Source: Spirodela intermedia
Lineage: Eukaryota; Streptophyta; Magnoliopsida; Alismatales; Araceae
Length of the DNA stretch: 64,000 nucleotides
Direction of reading: 5' to 3'
NCBI GenBank assembly: GCA_902729315.2
Contig: LR746278.1
Span: 5,125,911-5,189,910 of the forward strand
Shown here: in pieces, positions 11,066 through 23,900 of the stretch
Position numbering within the stretch: position 1 is the stretch's first letter
Layout: every line of letters starts with the position of its first letter
Made by a program: the position numbers and the translations under genes
Notes under the pieces: model-generated
What the model was told of the DNA's origin: nothing
Database searches by the model: none
Seen by the model: only the letters and a program-made list of their open reading frames with translations

Positions 11066-12708
11066 ATATATGCTATATTTACATGCGTCCATCTCTAATG
11101 CATTCAAGATACAAATGGGGAAAAATCGACGACTTTTTTCTTCAAAATCCACTTGCTCTTTGAACCAAAGAAATTTCCTTGCTGCCTGTCACGATCGTGA
11201 TCTATCTATCAAAATCAAGATGCGAACACTGTTGTATAACCACCGTTTCCTGAAATTTGTGTACGCAAGACAAAGTATCTGCTGCTCTACTCTCAGAAAA
11301 TCCTCAAGCAACATGCAGACGAGCATACATCCAGAAAATGTCATGGAAGATGAGCATCACGGCAGAAAAGTACATCCGTCTTGGCCATTTTACCATATAT
11401 TTAAAATAAAATCCCAAGAAACAAGCCTAAAACTGTGCTCAAAACCCAGAATGATGTTCCCGTAAATCTCTTCAAATCCCGTATTTCATCTTATACGATG
11501 TTCCTCATGATCCTTCACACAGAACCGTCACATTCTCCGTTGGGAAATCATCAGGAGCATTCTCAGCCATGCGAGACTTTCTTATGCAAATACCAACCAC
11601 AAGGCCAACATGAGGAAATAAATAAATTGGGTCTGCCTGAATTATATTAAAAAATAAAAGATGGTCGCATTTCAGGGATTATTGAGTGCCCTTCATGATC
11701 CTGCTCAACTTCATGATCCTGTCCCACGACCATAGGAATTACACCGGGAAGCTGAAAGAATATGAAAGGGGTGGCGTAATCTTAGGTGCCTGACTCGCTA
11801 CAAAACATGATTTCGCTCATCTACTCGGGGCCAGAGAGATCACACACAAGGATCTTCAATGACAATATGAGGCCATTTTATATCATCATAGTCAAAATAA
11901 AACCAAAAAAATAAAACAAAACTGTGCAGGATCATATTTTTCAAGCCAAGCTGTCTTATTACTCACCCAGATTTCAGAAAGCAGCATAGCTTGTAGATCA
12001 CCTTCCATCCTTGCTCGAAGGGAGACATGGGTCAGGTTTGAAAAGGGAGACATGCATCCATGGACTCACATTCATGGCAGAAAAAATAAGATGCTTGAGA
12101 GCGCGGAATCTGTATAAATATGTGTAAGTACATGCCTGAATTAAAGAACCCCCAACTCAAATCATTCTTGGTGGCGAAGAAACTATTAGGAAAATGACCA
12201 GGAGAAATTCAATATCTCCCCCAACTCAAATTCATGACAAGAGCCGCCCAATGGAAACAATCACGAAGGCATCAAAGGGGAAATCGGTGATTTCCAGTCT
12301 GTTTTCCGAAATCGGAGTGAATGCTCAACGAAACAATTCTCATTCCGAAATCCATAATTTTTTATGGCAAAGGTCGCCAAGTCCTGTCCAAATACGTCAA
12401 TCTTAATCTCCATTAACTCAATACGCAGATCGTTGGCGAAGAAGAATCCACAGAAACGATGTCCTGAAAAAGCCTGATCTGCATATGTACAGCAGAACAA
12501 ATAAGGACAAATGACGATGGTCAACAGAGCAATCAGGTGTACAGGCACTCAATGAGGAGACCAGTGAGTGCTAGGGGAATCCAGGCGTCTCGAAGAGCCA
12601 ACGGAAGGTTTGACACATCTGCACAGGGTGACATAGATAAAGATGACACTTTTCAAACCACGACATCTGCAGAATGGAAGACGGATCATCAGCCTTGTGT
12701 AGGAAATG
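11066..12708. other. Non-coding, downstream of VPS28
   Basis: No gene is recognised. The part next to 12708 should contain the VPS28 3' UTR and polyadenylation region. Open frames here are short and look random. Confidence 0.4.
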
Positions 12709-13350
12709 TCAAGAGCCGGCGTTGGGAAGAGCAGCCATGAATGCAGTGTACGAAGACTCGAGGTCGAAGTGGAGTTGACGGGACTGCTGCTCAGTCAGCT
12801 CGTCGGCCGCCCCCATCTTCGACAGCCGTAAGATCCAATCCTTGACCTTAATCCTTCCTTCGAAGTCCGGAGGCACGATCCCCCCACCCAACTTCGCCAG
12901 GGATCCCGACAGATCTGAGAGCAGGGGATACACCTGATCGACCGCCACCATGTTCAGCTTCAGAGAGTCCATGGCGGTGATGAAGTGCTGGACGCACTCG
13001 GCGACCACCGCGGCGGAGGACCCCGACGACGAAGAAGTCATGGAAGCCGTCCGGTGTTCGACGGTGGCGGGGACGCCGGAGACGATGAGCCGGTTCAGCG
13101 CGGCTGGGCAGTCCATCTTATAGGTTTCGGCGAAGCGCTCGACGGAGGGGACGACGTCCCGGAGGAAGGTGGAGAGGTTCTTGAACTGGGCGATCAGCTT
13201 GAGGCACTCGGTCTCGTAGTCCGCGGAGGAGACGAGGTCGCGGACGTAGGCTTTCTCCAGCTTCTCAGTCGTCTTGATGATGGCGTACAGCTCCGCGAAG
13301 TTCTCGTACATGTCCCGCTCCCTCTTGTCGTTCCACAGCTTGACCTCCAT
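12709..13350 (-). CDS. VPS28: ESCRT-I subunit VPS28
   Basis: VPS28 is the ESCRT-I subunit that joins VPS23 and VPS37 and recruits ESCRT-II, sorting ubiquitinated membrane proteins into multivesicular endosomes. The single frame encodes 213 aa without introns, the usual plant length. The N-terminal core (about 1-105) begins MEVKLWNDKRERDMYENFAE and has the family signature LEKAYVRD and the segment FKNLSTFLRD. After a Ser-rich linker (about 122-130) comes the C-terminal four-helix domain (about 133-213) with LNMVAVDQVYPLLSDL and IKVKDWILRLSKM. The ATG at 13350 matches the family start. It is monocistronic, with GC-rich codons. No damage is seen. Confidence 0.95.
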   Translation of the reverse strand: MEVKLWNDKRERDMYENFAELYAIIKTTEKLEKAYVRDLVSSADYETECLKLIAQFKNLSTFLRDVVPSVERFAETYKMDCPAALNRLIVSGVPATVEHRTASMTSSSSGSSAAVVAECVQHFITAMDSLKLNMVAVDQVYPLLSDLSGSLAKLGGGIVPPDFEGRIKVKDWILRLSKMGAADELTEQQSRQLHFDLESSYTAFMAALPNAGS

Positions 13351-14380
13351 GGCGGCGCCGCCCTACCACCCCACTCGCCCCCTTTCCGCAAGGACCAGGA
13401 TTGGAGCCGCGAAGATCGATCGCCCCCGCCGCGCGCAGACAGAAAGCTAGGGCCTGAGTTGCTGGTCGCCCGACGGGACGGATCTCCCTTCGAGGGCAAG
13501 CGACAGGGAGGTGGGGAAAGAGAAGATGCGCGGAAGGGGGGAGGAAAGCTAGACGGTTGACCGTACGAGTCCGCCAAAGCTTCCAAGAGGAACAGGTGCC
13601 GGAGATGATGGGCCGGAGGCGGCAATCGATCTCACTAGGCCCATGCAGAAGGCCCACCCGGAGCGCACAAAAGCCGGCTGGGAGGTCGAGTTTTGGGAAC
13701 TGTGGGCTTCGCCAGGACGGAGGGGGCTGAGTTCGGGTGCTGCAGTAAAAAAGACGAACTTTTCCCTAATGAGTCCCCAGGTTCTAGAGGCTCCACATCC
13801 TCTACATGAAGAAAGTGGTTCCTTTCGTGTGGTTGGCGGCGAATCGGGTGCGCCCGGGACAGCGGTTCACAAATCGGCATAAGCTGTACAACAAATCCCG
13901 TGTGGTTGTCGGTTGGTTGTTGGCGGGGACGCGGGGAGGGGAGGAAGAGGGAGGAAGAGGGAGAGAGAGGGAGAGAGAGGGAGAGAGATATGACCTGAAT
14001 CCAGCTCCGTTAAGCGCTTTGAATGGAGAAACGAGAGCAGATGACTCTACAAATGAGGAAGAATACACTCAAGGGGAAGTGAATAAAAAGGCCCTCCCAA
14101 CTAGGCAGTGAGTAGCCTCTTCAAGGAAATATAAAGGGCCCCTTTTCAGAAAGTAGGAAAAATTGCGATGTGTACAGGCCAATTAGAACGGAAAGGAAGT
14201 TTCCAAGCAATCACAGAAGCACCAACAGCAGTAGTAGAAGAAGAAGACGAAGAAGACGAAGAAGACGAAGAAGAGAGGAGTGGAAAACTAAATGTCGGCT
14301 TTGGGAGCCCCATAACTTTTTGTGATGAAAAATTTAATAGAAGAATAATATGACACCCTTAGAATCTCAAAATCAATATG
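13351..14380. other. VPS28 upstream region
   Basis: GC-rich near the gene, with a GA-rich stretch (GGGAGAGA units) at 13935-13990 and a GAAGAC run at 14235-14275. Overlapping open frames on both strands look like composition artefacts; no product is recognised. Confidence 0.4.
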
Positions 14381-17002
14381 TGAAGAATATACTAAACTGA
14401 GAAAAATGTGCTCAAGGATTAATGGATTCTTTTACATCTCAAAATAGTCGAATAGCTTTTAGTTACAAATTTTTATCACAAGTTCAATTGTGTGTAATTG
14501 TTGGAAGGATATGTCGAAGAGGAATGCTGTGTAACATACCATTGCAATAAATTTGAAGATTTCAATTTTTTATAAATTTTACAATATAAAAAAACATTTT
14601 ATGAAGCTTAAATTTAGGTGCTAATGTGACAGCAGATGGTCCCATTTTCTGTCATTATAAACGACTGTTGGATGGGCCAAGACACAAACCGATTAGCAGA
14701 GTTTATCCCACTTCAAATAAAGATATTAGAGAACCACGACATCCACATACTCTATCCAAAGTAAAGAATATCAGTTGCTACAAGAACATTTAAAATCTTC
14801 CTCTCACAACATTTAAGAGTTTTAGTTTGAAATTGTATATAACTAGTATTTGGGCCTCCTACAACCATGAATCTAGACAGTGTTTCTACCAAATACTTGA
14901 GAGGATTGGAGTTGTGAAATCTAATAGTCTATCTGAAACCTTTGTATTCAGAAAAGGTTATGTGAAACCTTATGTTTAGTGAAGTCATGCTGATGCCTTT
15001 ATGTCCACTGGCTGTTAATTGAAGGTTTATATTTAGTGAAGTCATGTTGATGCCTTTATGTTCAGTGTCTGTTAGTTGAGGCATTTCTATTCAGTGTAAT
15101 TAATTAAAGATTAAATATAACTTGAGCACATGATTTATGGAGAGTTAAGTGGGATAGGTGAGCCCAACCATCATAATCTAAGGGGTTGATTAGATCCAAG
15201 TAGAAATCTAAGAACAAATGAAGAACACTAATTCAACACCTATTGGTTCCTTGTGGTGTTTCATGGCAACAACCACCAAAGTCAGACAGGATTATATTAC
15301 AAAATAACTCTCATGCTAATTATATGTGAATAAAGCTATCATATAAAGTTGGGCGTACCCTACTCTTTAACAATTTGTTTTAAATTAGATTGCTCAACAA
15401 AGACATTATATTTGATGGTGGTATTAGGTTGCATACATCTCATTTATATTCTCCACTTGAGAAAGTATGATTGGTAGGTAGGGACGTGTCAAGAGAAGTG
15501 AACCAGTGTTGAATTTAAAAGCTATCATTACACATGCGATTGATTACTTGATCATCAAAATCTGATTTTTAGTCAGATGATCTAATAACTCTGACACATA
15601 GAAGATAAACGCAAGTATAGATCAATATTCAAGCCTTTGATTGGCGAGAGAGTAGATGCGCTATATGGAAATGCTCCGTTCCCACTCAAGTAGTAATATG
15701 GCATGAGGGAAGGTAGGTTGGTGTTCATGATCTTCATGAAGGGTGAAATAAGGTCATCTATTTTTTAAAGCATTCACGACCCTCCTAGCCCATTGAGAAC
15801 ATTATTGAGAACAAATATAAGGTTCGAGTAAGAACAGAAAATGGTATCTTTTGAAATAATAAAAAGATATGATATCCACCAAATTGTGTAAGAGGCATGT
15901 AAGGTTTTAATCATAGTCAACTATTTTAATGAGCGGGTGTGGCGAGATATTTTTCTTAGTTGTTATCACAGTTATTCAGTTACATTCAAAATCACATTTA
16001 TGATTCTGGTGACATTTTCTTTGAGATATTTCGGAATTATGACTCTCTACGCACCAATAAGAAAAAAAATTAAGATATCGATTCCCGTCTCTTTTGCTTT
16101 ATCTTCCTACCTCTCTCTCTGTCTCACTCCATGTATATATATATATATATATATATGGATAGGTAGATAGATAGAGAGATAGAGGTCGAGAGAGAGAGAG
16201 AGAGAGAGACGGAGGAAGCAAAACTCGGACGCCGAAAAGTTAGGTTGAAAACCAAAACTCTTTCGGCACGGCCGGCGGCTAGTGGAGTCATTAAATATGA
16301 GCCATGACGCCCCTAGAGTTTCTTTCGTATGCACCTCCTCCGCGTCCAGGTTCATCGAAGCCTTCTGAGCAAGGGAACCACTACCTCCTCTGATTCTTTT
16401 CCCTCCTCCCCACTGATAGCTCCCCAGCGACTCGCGCACCCCGCTTTGTTCCTCCCTTCTACGACTTAGCCCACTGTTCGTTTCACATGCCGATGTCTCG
16501 GCCGAGCCCAGAAACCACCCCCCCCCCCCCGCCGACAGTGCAATTAATGGACCACCACCACGATGAATCAGCCAGGTGCAACTCCCCCTCGGAGTTTCAT
16601 TCCCTCCGGCGAGACGGTTGTTGGTTGATTGGTCGCCAGGTTCCAGCTGCTGCCTACAGATTCATCGATTCATTCATTGAGGATGACAGATTCTTCGCGT
16701 AAGTGGTGAGATGCCCTCTGCGGATCCTTCGAGGGCTCTCCCCAACTCCCACCAACCTTACACACGCTCCACTTTATACATTCAATTAACTGCGTCCCAT
16801 TAAACGCGTAAATATTAATGCCTGGGTAAACCCATAGATCCCGTCCTGCCTGCGGCTTTCAGAGTTTGGTCACACGAAAGACCGAAAGGTTTGGCCCACC
16901 CGCCGGTTTCTATCGGACGAATTTCCGGCTTTTCCAATTCCCGGCCCGAAAGTTAAAAAAGTTTCGTTCTCTTGTAGAACACATGCCTGACAGTCTGTCT
17001 GA

Positions 17003-17053
<51 letters not shown>

Positions 17054-17990
17054 GCACAGACATCCACGCACCCCCACCCAGTCGACATAAAAATAAATTT
17101 ATCCCCTCTTATTTATCTATCTAGGAATATATATACATATATCTGAGCTTCTTAGCTTTAGATAGGAAGCCTGTTTCCTGGGTTTCTCCGGAAACTCGCG
17201 GGCACAAGATGACATCCCATGATGGGCGTCCTTGAATTGGGACGGCCATGATACCGGCCAGCATTTAACTCTGAATCGACCGCTGGCAAGAAGTGTCAGA
17301 GTAATGAGGCCCGCTGGAGACTGACCGACTGAATGGTCAACCATACGTGGCAGAGCGTCAATACTCTATTCCCCTCCTCGTAGATTACAATACTAGAACT
17401 TTTATAGGTTCCCATCGACCGTTTAGTCAGTTCCATGTTCACGTTGACTTGGTTCATTGTAAATGAAAGTCACCTTTATTATAAAAGAAAAGCTGTAACA
17501 GAGCTACCTCCATTGACTTTTAGATTCATACCCACGTATGTCATGTGTGTAATTAACTGAAATTTGTAAAGATAGAAAAAAAATCTGTGAGGAAATCAAG
17601 ACGAGTTCAAGCCGAAGAGATCGTACAGTTGATGGCACATGGCTACGTTGGACTGATTCCCATCGATCCTTCTCTAGAAGCGACCATCATTATTAGCCGT
17701 AGATGACAGCAAGCTTGGACTGTATGGCTTTGATACGGCAACAGGTGCATGCTTACCATTTCCCTTTCATATGAAATGGGATCCTTGAAACTTTGCCAGT
17801 CCAACAATAGATATATCTACACATCTAAACGTACGTGTGAGTGGATCATGCGTGCATGGAAGACACTCAAACTTAAATTTACATAAACGTGAATGCACAA
17901 CTGGATCATCCGTGCATGATGACTGGGATCTCGGCTTTTACAAATCAATCGGCCTAGGGTTCTGATGGAGAGTTCATTGATCCGGGAGTT
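14381..17990. other. Intergenic, AT-rich with microsatellites
   Basis: No gene is recognised. Simple repeats include (TA)n and (GA)n at about 16132-16210 and (CT)9 followed by (CA)n at about 17004-17055. A C-run lies at 16518-16531. Confidence 0.4.
14967..15085. repeat. Two-unit tandem repeat, about 59 bp
   Basis: TTTAGTGAAGTCATG(C/T)TGATGCCTTTATGT occurs at about 14977 and again at about 15032, followed each time by CTG(T)TTA(A/G)TTGA. The two units differ at several sites. Confidence 0.7.
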
Positions 17991-18144
17991 ATTAGTAGGA
18001 ATCGGTATTATCATTCAACCTTAAAAAATGGTTGAGAGGGAGTAAATACATCGGAGCGAAGGCACGGAGCAACTCCGCATGACATAAATCCGGGGGGGCG
18101 CCCGGGGTGGTTTTAATGCCTCCAACGGGCATAACTCTGGATAT

Positions 18145-18327
18145 TTCTAGAAAAAGGATCTCTTGTTTTTCATTCCCATTTCCATAAGAATAAATACTAT
18201 GATTCGCATTTCGAACAGGCATAAATACTGCATCTATAGGATAACTTCCTTCTTGGGAGTCATTTGTGGGTCTCATGCGATATCCGCGATCTCTTTGGAT
18301 TTGTAATCCAATACACAAATCGAGAAT
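18145..18327 (-). pseudogene. rpoA: Plastid rpoA fragment (NUPT)
   Basis: The minus strand encodes about 58 residues of the plastid RNA polymerase alpha subunit: [31 protein letters not shown], and [15 protein letters not shown]. In the plastid gene this is the middle of the protein; both ends are lost here. The copy has no stop in frame, suggesting a fairly recent transfer. The next 140 bp (about 18005-18144) continues in frame with unrelated residues and may be another organellar piece that I cannot name. Confidence 0.85.
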
Positions 18328-18499
18328 GCGGCAAGTACAATGAGCAACGTGTTTCCTTCAATTGTGAAGTTAAACATTTGTGATTTCGTATGATCGGCTG
18401 TCAGAAGATACAAGTAAATGTCGTATTGGCCGAGGGAGGCGCGTACGGCGAAGAGGAAAAAGAAGAGATGCGGGAAGAACACGCAAAGGGACGGAAGAG

Positions 18500-18638
18500 G
18501 TTATTCTCCCCTTCCTTGCGCCCTGTGGGTGATGATCTATCGACGAGTCGACGCCGAGTGTGTGCGGTCCTTACCGCCGGCAGCCCAAGCGCTGGTAGGA
18601 TTTTAGAATGACCCCGCAGAAGTTGCAGACGATGCCCC
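18500..18638 (-). pseudogene. Tandem duplicate of zinc-ribbon gene 3' end
   Basis: Bases 18500-18638 and 18639-18770 are a direct duplication with period 139 bp, both starting GTTATTCTCCCC on the plus strand. On the minus strand the duplicate still encodes the C-terminal residues IVCNFCGVILKSYQRLGCRR and a stop, close to IVCTFCGAVLKSYQHLGRRR of the gene itself. It lacks a start and the N-terminal half, so it cannot make the full protein alone. Confidence 0.75.
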
Positions 18639-18701
18639 GTTATTCTCCCCCTGCGCGAGGTGGGTGACGATCAACGAGTCGACACCGAGTTTGCGCTGTC
18701 T

Positions 18702-18926
18702 TTACCGTCGACGGCCCAAGTGCTGGTAGGATTTGAGGACGGCGCCGCAGAAGGTGCAGACGATGGCCCGCCAGGCGCGGCGGTGCACCGGCACGTAGCA
18801 GACGCGGGTGGCCGTCTCCATGTCCGCCACTCTGGCGCCGCCGCCGCATCGGGAGCACATCCCCGCCACGGGCTTCGTGCTCCTCATCGTCCTCCTCTGG
18901 TCTACCAGGAAGCAGAAGAAAACCAT
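18702..18926 (-). CDS. Small conserved plant zinc-ribbon protein
   Basis: A 74-residue intronless protein starting MVFFCFLVDQRR. It has two CxxC pairs, CSRCGGG near residue 24 and CTFCGAVL near 57, separated by a conserved-looking VADMETATRVCYVPV segment. This arrangement suggests one zinc ribbon. I recall similar short proteins in many plants but know no function. GC-rich codons agree with the other genes. The 3' end is duplicated just downstream. A GA-rich leader lies upstream at 18935-19030. Alternative longer frames across this region read in other phases and lack the motif. Confidence 0.7.
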   Translation of the reverse strand: MVFFCFLVDQRRTMRSTKPVAGMCSRCGGGARVADMETATRVCYVPVHRRAWRAIVCTFCGAVLKSYQHLGRRR

Positions 18927-20258
18927 TTTCCTCAGAGGGAGATAGAATAGAGAGATAGAGAGGTGGAGAGTGTGGCGCCGAGGGGTTCGCAGAGAGGGAG
19001 ATAGAGAGAGCTGTAGGAAGGGAGGAGAGCTGAAAGAGAGGAAGGAGGGTTGAGAAAAAAGTCGCCACTGATGGGGTTTTTAAAGGGCCGAAACGACGAT
19101 TTAATAGGGGGGTTGGCTTGAGGGAGAAAGTGAGATCGAGGATGAGGGAAGCAGCACACAGAGAGGCCCGCCGAAGGATCGAGAGGGCGTTGGCTTGGGA
19201 ACGCAAAGGCCGACCAGGTGGTTTTAATAGGGGACAGGTGGAGTAGCTACGGGTCATTCCAGCCCGAGGTTTCGAAGAGACGCATCCTGACCGTCCAATC
19301 AACACTCAATGGTTCGATCGTAAGTAGCCACTTGCCTTTCCGTGGGCCAGCTGGCCCCTTCGGATAACAGCGCTTTCCGAGGGTCACGTCGGTAAGCTCT
19401 TTCCTACGGCGCTGCTAAGACAGAGGGCAGCATCGTACAATATAACATATGAAAAGAGCATTAAAAATTAATGTCGAATTAAACACATCAAAGGCGGACA
19501 GTGGAGGAAAATATCGTTCATCTAGGGCAATCATATTGTATGAAATGGACGTCGTACACATTACTGCGCCGTGAGTTGGCCTCACCGACTGAATCTAGAC
19601 TGCAATCCCATGTGACCCAAAGTCAGCGGGCCGTCTATTGAATGGGTCGGTCAGTCCCTTGCCCCCTGGCTCACCATTGGTGCACACTTGAGATATGTAA
19701 TAGCCTGGCTGTAGTTTAGATAGAAGAGATGGAGACAGAAGAGGTGATTACGGGAGTCAACAATAGTGTGAGTTGACTTGAATATTATAACTGGGGTTTA
19801 TTGCCCAGATCGTCGTGCGCTTGCTATGTGGATACAAAACTTACATTGAAGAACAAATTGGAAATTTACGGCAAGAACGAAATAATTAATAATTCGCCGT
19901 CAATCGCTCGAGTTAGTGACGTCACGGCGGCGGGGCTCTTCGTGTCCTTCCAACGCACTCCAAATACATTCTGCCGGTGAGGAGGTTGGTCGTTAGAACG
20001 GTACTGGTGACTCCCTTAGAAGGTCAAAGCTGTCACCAGTTGACTTTTCCAGATCCATCACCCCTCCCCGCCTGGACTCCCCCCTGGAAAGGGAGGCGGG
20101 GAGATGTTCGAGCTGCCAAGTTCATGTTGAGCTCAGAACCGTCCCACTAGGGTGTGCATCTGAGCTGGCAAGGTTGACCTTTTCGGATCGTCCCCCCTGG
20201 ATGCTCGCCGTCAGCCCATTGGATCCTACCTTACGGGCGCCCGGGGATTAGTTCCCAG
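18927..20258. other. Intergenic, no gene recognised
   Basis: The first part is GA/CT-rich and probably promoter and 5' leader of the zinc-ribbon gene. Nothing coding is recognised in the remainder. Confidence 0.4.
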
Positions 20259-20735
20259 TTGACTCTAGCAACTCCTTTGAACGCGTTCTCTCGTCAACTG
20301 CCGACGGCTTACACCTCTGTCTTCTCCGCTCCGTTGGAGGGCAGCCGATGCCGTGTGTCTACCGCCGGTCACCAGTATCCGTTCGGAAGGGGAAAAGGAA
20401 AGGCAAGTCTGGCCCTCTACCTTATCTTGTTCTCAGGGGCACGGGTCCTTTCCGGACTCGGAAGAGTCCACGTCCGCCTTACGACAGCTGCACTGGGGAT
20501 CATCCTCAGGGAGAAGAAGTTTAGCACCTATGAAGGCCCCGGGACAGCCGTCGTCTCCGTTCCACGAACAGGAGAGCGGATCTGCTCCGGACGATTTCGG
20601 GCTTCTGATGTGGTATGGCAGGCGGAGGCTACTTTGCGGTGCAGGATCGACCACACCTTTGTAGAAAGCCAAGTTCTGGTGAGAACTGTGGAGCCAGGGA
20701 CCAGCCATCATATGTGGACCAGTTCCGATATCTGA
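20259..20735 (+). other. 158-codon open frame of unknown nature
   Basis: This frame is the longest in a GC-rich island (about 20000-21100), but a 103-codon frame overlaps it in another phase and a 105-codon frame lies opposite. The protein has no recognisable domain, signal or repeat. It may be a relic of a transposon gag or LTR, or chance. Not treated as a gene. Confidence 0.2.
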
Positions 20736-23700
20736 GCAGAATGTAATCACAGGTTTGCGTGATGAGCCATTCGTACAGCCTCACTACTGGCTTTATTCTT
20801 AGCTTTGTACGATAGAAAAAAGTTTGCTTGGAGAGGATTTGAGTTCCTCGTTTTCTCAAAGGGAGCTGTTTGAAGTGGAGACACTCCGAGGGATCCTTGC
20901 GCGCCCTCTCGTGGAAGAGTTTTGGGGATAGCGCTTGCCGTCCGTATCAAGCTGAAATGAAGCAAGGAGAGGACAGAGGTTCTGCCCTCATGTCGGAAGA
21001 GAAACCGGATTCGATGGTCGTCGTCTCTTTTCAGTTGGTCATAGACAGAGAGATAGTCATCCTCTGTATGTTTTATTATCGAATGGAATAGACGATGGGC
21101 TCAGGGATAACTCGAATTTCCCAACTCCAGAAATAAAGACGGTATCCGAAGCAATTTTGAGGCTGTTTCACCAAGAACACGATAAATGGTCGTCAACGTC
21201 TCGCCTTTTCTTACTTTTCGCCGTGCCCCGTGATGCTCTTATGGGCGACATAAACGGAAAAAACTACATGCGCTACAACAATCATTTTTGGCATCTGATT
21301 CATCGCACATCAGAATATGCTGTATTCCTCGGATTCTGCACCATAGTGATTACATGTCGATGTGGGAAGTGACGTGGAGGCAAAACGGAGGCAGCAGCTT
21401 GCAGTTCGATGCATATCAGTCACACTGCTCAAAAATTGGTACACTTTGCCGACACGGTAAGCAATGTCAGATCCATTTCCCTTTGGGGGGACAAATTATG
21501 TTGGGTCATCGATCAAACAAAACTAACTGTATCTCAAGAAATTGCTACCATAGTCGTATGTTGAACTCGATCTAGTGTACACCTTCACATTTATTGAGAA
21601 GCCATTTCTTTCAGGGGTAACCACAACTGTAAGAAAGTTGCAGAGATTTTGAAAATCTGCGTAGAACTTTGCCGCACAAATGAAATCGTTTCTACTACGG
21701 CCTGAACTGAAACTACAGCCAGCATATTATTCACAGATACAAGAACATATGTTGATGCGTTTTTGTGAATTCTTGAGCATGGAGTCAGTCAATTCCGGAG
21801 ACAGAACATATGGCGAAAAGATTGATGTGACCTTGTGGAACCAGTTGGAAATGGTTATCTTGATCACAGGGCGATTAATAAAAACAGGCCCTAGTGACCT
21901 GGTTTTTCTATGTTGACAAAGCATGGTTGTCGGTTAATGTGCATAACTTTCTTTAATGATGCTAGTGGGAAAGGATAGCTGAAAGATAGTTGCTGCATCG
22001 ACCATTGATGAAAGCAACAAATTTGGAATCTTAAAAATACAATGGATTTTATCAGTGTAGCTTACAACGTTTGAAGAGTGTTAACTTTTAGCAACAAACT
22101 CTCTCCTTTAAGAAACAAACCTACTATAATGATTTGACTGGCAAAAGAATTTTTTTCCATTGGGCATTGCTTTCTTCTTTCACAATAGTTTTCCAAAACG
22201 TGAGGTTGAGTAAGAGCAAAGAGTTTCTATCGTTTTCAAAGTGAAGATATTAGGTAGATAGTCAAAACATGTTACATACGCCACAATAAGTGATTGGTAA
22301 TCAATTTGAGGTTGATCTTGTCTGGTCATAGAATGTGAGAGTGGTAAGTAGGCTAAGGGGGTGGGACAAGAGAATGATTAATTTAGTTGTTGAAAGCAGT
22401 GGTCTTAATGAGTCGTTAGGGGTAGAACTTTATTGTTGAACAAGATCTTAAATCAAAAACCTGAATATTCAGGCATTCGGATGGGGACTGGGGTTGACCT
22501 AGATCGATGAAAATAAAGGAATAATATATTTTTCATAGATAATTACACCTAGATAGTTTAATATACAAACAAGACAGTGGTTGTAAACAATATCTTCCTT
22601 GATGAGGTGTGTTGTAGCTCATGAAAATATAGAAAATGCTTTAGAGTGAATAACTTAAGCTTATTCTAGAGATCTATAAATTGATAGGCAACACAACGAA
22701 ATAGTTAAGGAAACCTTGTAGTTAGGGTGCGTGAATAATTTTTGAAAAATGGGAGTAAACTTTAATCGGAAAGACTTGATGAGATACAATTACCCTCGAA
22801 CACATGAAGAAAAAAGTTTCTATTTAAAAGGGTTCATGAATGGGCAAATGAGTATGGTGTTAGTGACATGGTAGGTTTTCCATTCAATATTTTTATTTCG
22901 TTTATATCTTTTGGGATGAAAAACAATGGGCGATTTCCCATTTGATAAAAGTGAAGGAATGCTCAAAATTTTACTCTCCAGTTCAAGTAACTACTTTAAA
23001 ACTCAACTTGCATTCAACTCGGGGTAACAACTTTATAAAGATGGAAGCAACCTTAGATTTCTTTTTGATGGAATAAAACTAATTTAAATGAAATTAATTT
23101 TTGATATAAATGAAAAAATACCAGTCACTAAGATCAGTCAGTAAACAACTGAAAAATATGGGCAAGAACCCCAAAAAGTTCTATGAATTAGTGAGAGCAA
23201 TAATAAAGAATTATCATAGCTAGTAACCAAGTAGGGTGCTTTTCCTGAGGAGGCATGCATTAAATGTAGTCAAATAATTAATGATGGAACATTGGTGCAA
23301 GATTTTAACCAATGAAGTGAGAAGGCTGAAAAAATATTGTAGTCATTAGTAGAAATTGATGAATAACATAGATAAGCAATGATAAATCACAAGTATTTAC
23401 CAAAATAAACCCAATAACATTGTAACAAATAATTTTTAAGAAGAGTGGGCATATGAGTGCTTGAAAGTTGTGTACGAAGACAGTCACTTATCATGAGCAG
23501 ATTGCAATAGGGAATTCGCAGAATTATGAGCTAACAATAAATAAATAGATTGAAAAAAAAAACACCATTTGAAAATATCGCCCTACAATTTGACAAAAAG
23601 GGCGGGGATTCCATAACATTATAGAGTGATGAATAAGTAAATTGCAGCTCATCCAATTTTCTGGACCCAATGAATTTGTGATATTAACCTTACTAGAAGT

Positions 23701-23900
23701 TAGAATTAGGATTATGTTATTTAGTATGTGAAAAAATTTATGACAAACAAGAACCTTGGAAGGTTCTGCATGGGATATTGAAGTAGGGTATCTAGAAATA
23801 GTAGATTTTTTTTTCTGAAAATGTATGCCAAGACTAAATAAAACGGTGATTGTAAAATGTGCAATTTATTTGTGAAATAAATTTACTAGAAAGACAATGG
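20736..23900. other. Intergenic, AT-rich, possibly decayed transposon
   Basis: No protein family is recognised. Bases from about 23740 onwards resemble 34945 onwards, which suggests that the right part belongs to a dispersed repeat. Confidence 0.35.

Noticed and set aside
11070-11465. 131-codon plus-strand frame
   Set aside because: No recognisable domain, AT-rich random-looking composition, and no promoter or homologue seen.
12985-13560. 191-codon plus-strand open frame
   Set aside because: Antisense to VPS28 and its 5' flank; no domain of its own.
18640-19305. 221-codon minus-strand frame over the zinc-ribbon gene
   Set aside because: Runs through GA-rich leader in a different phase and lacks the CxxC motifs that support the 74-residue gene.
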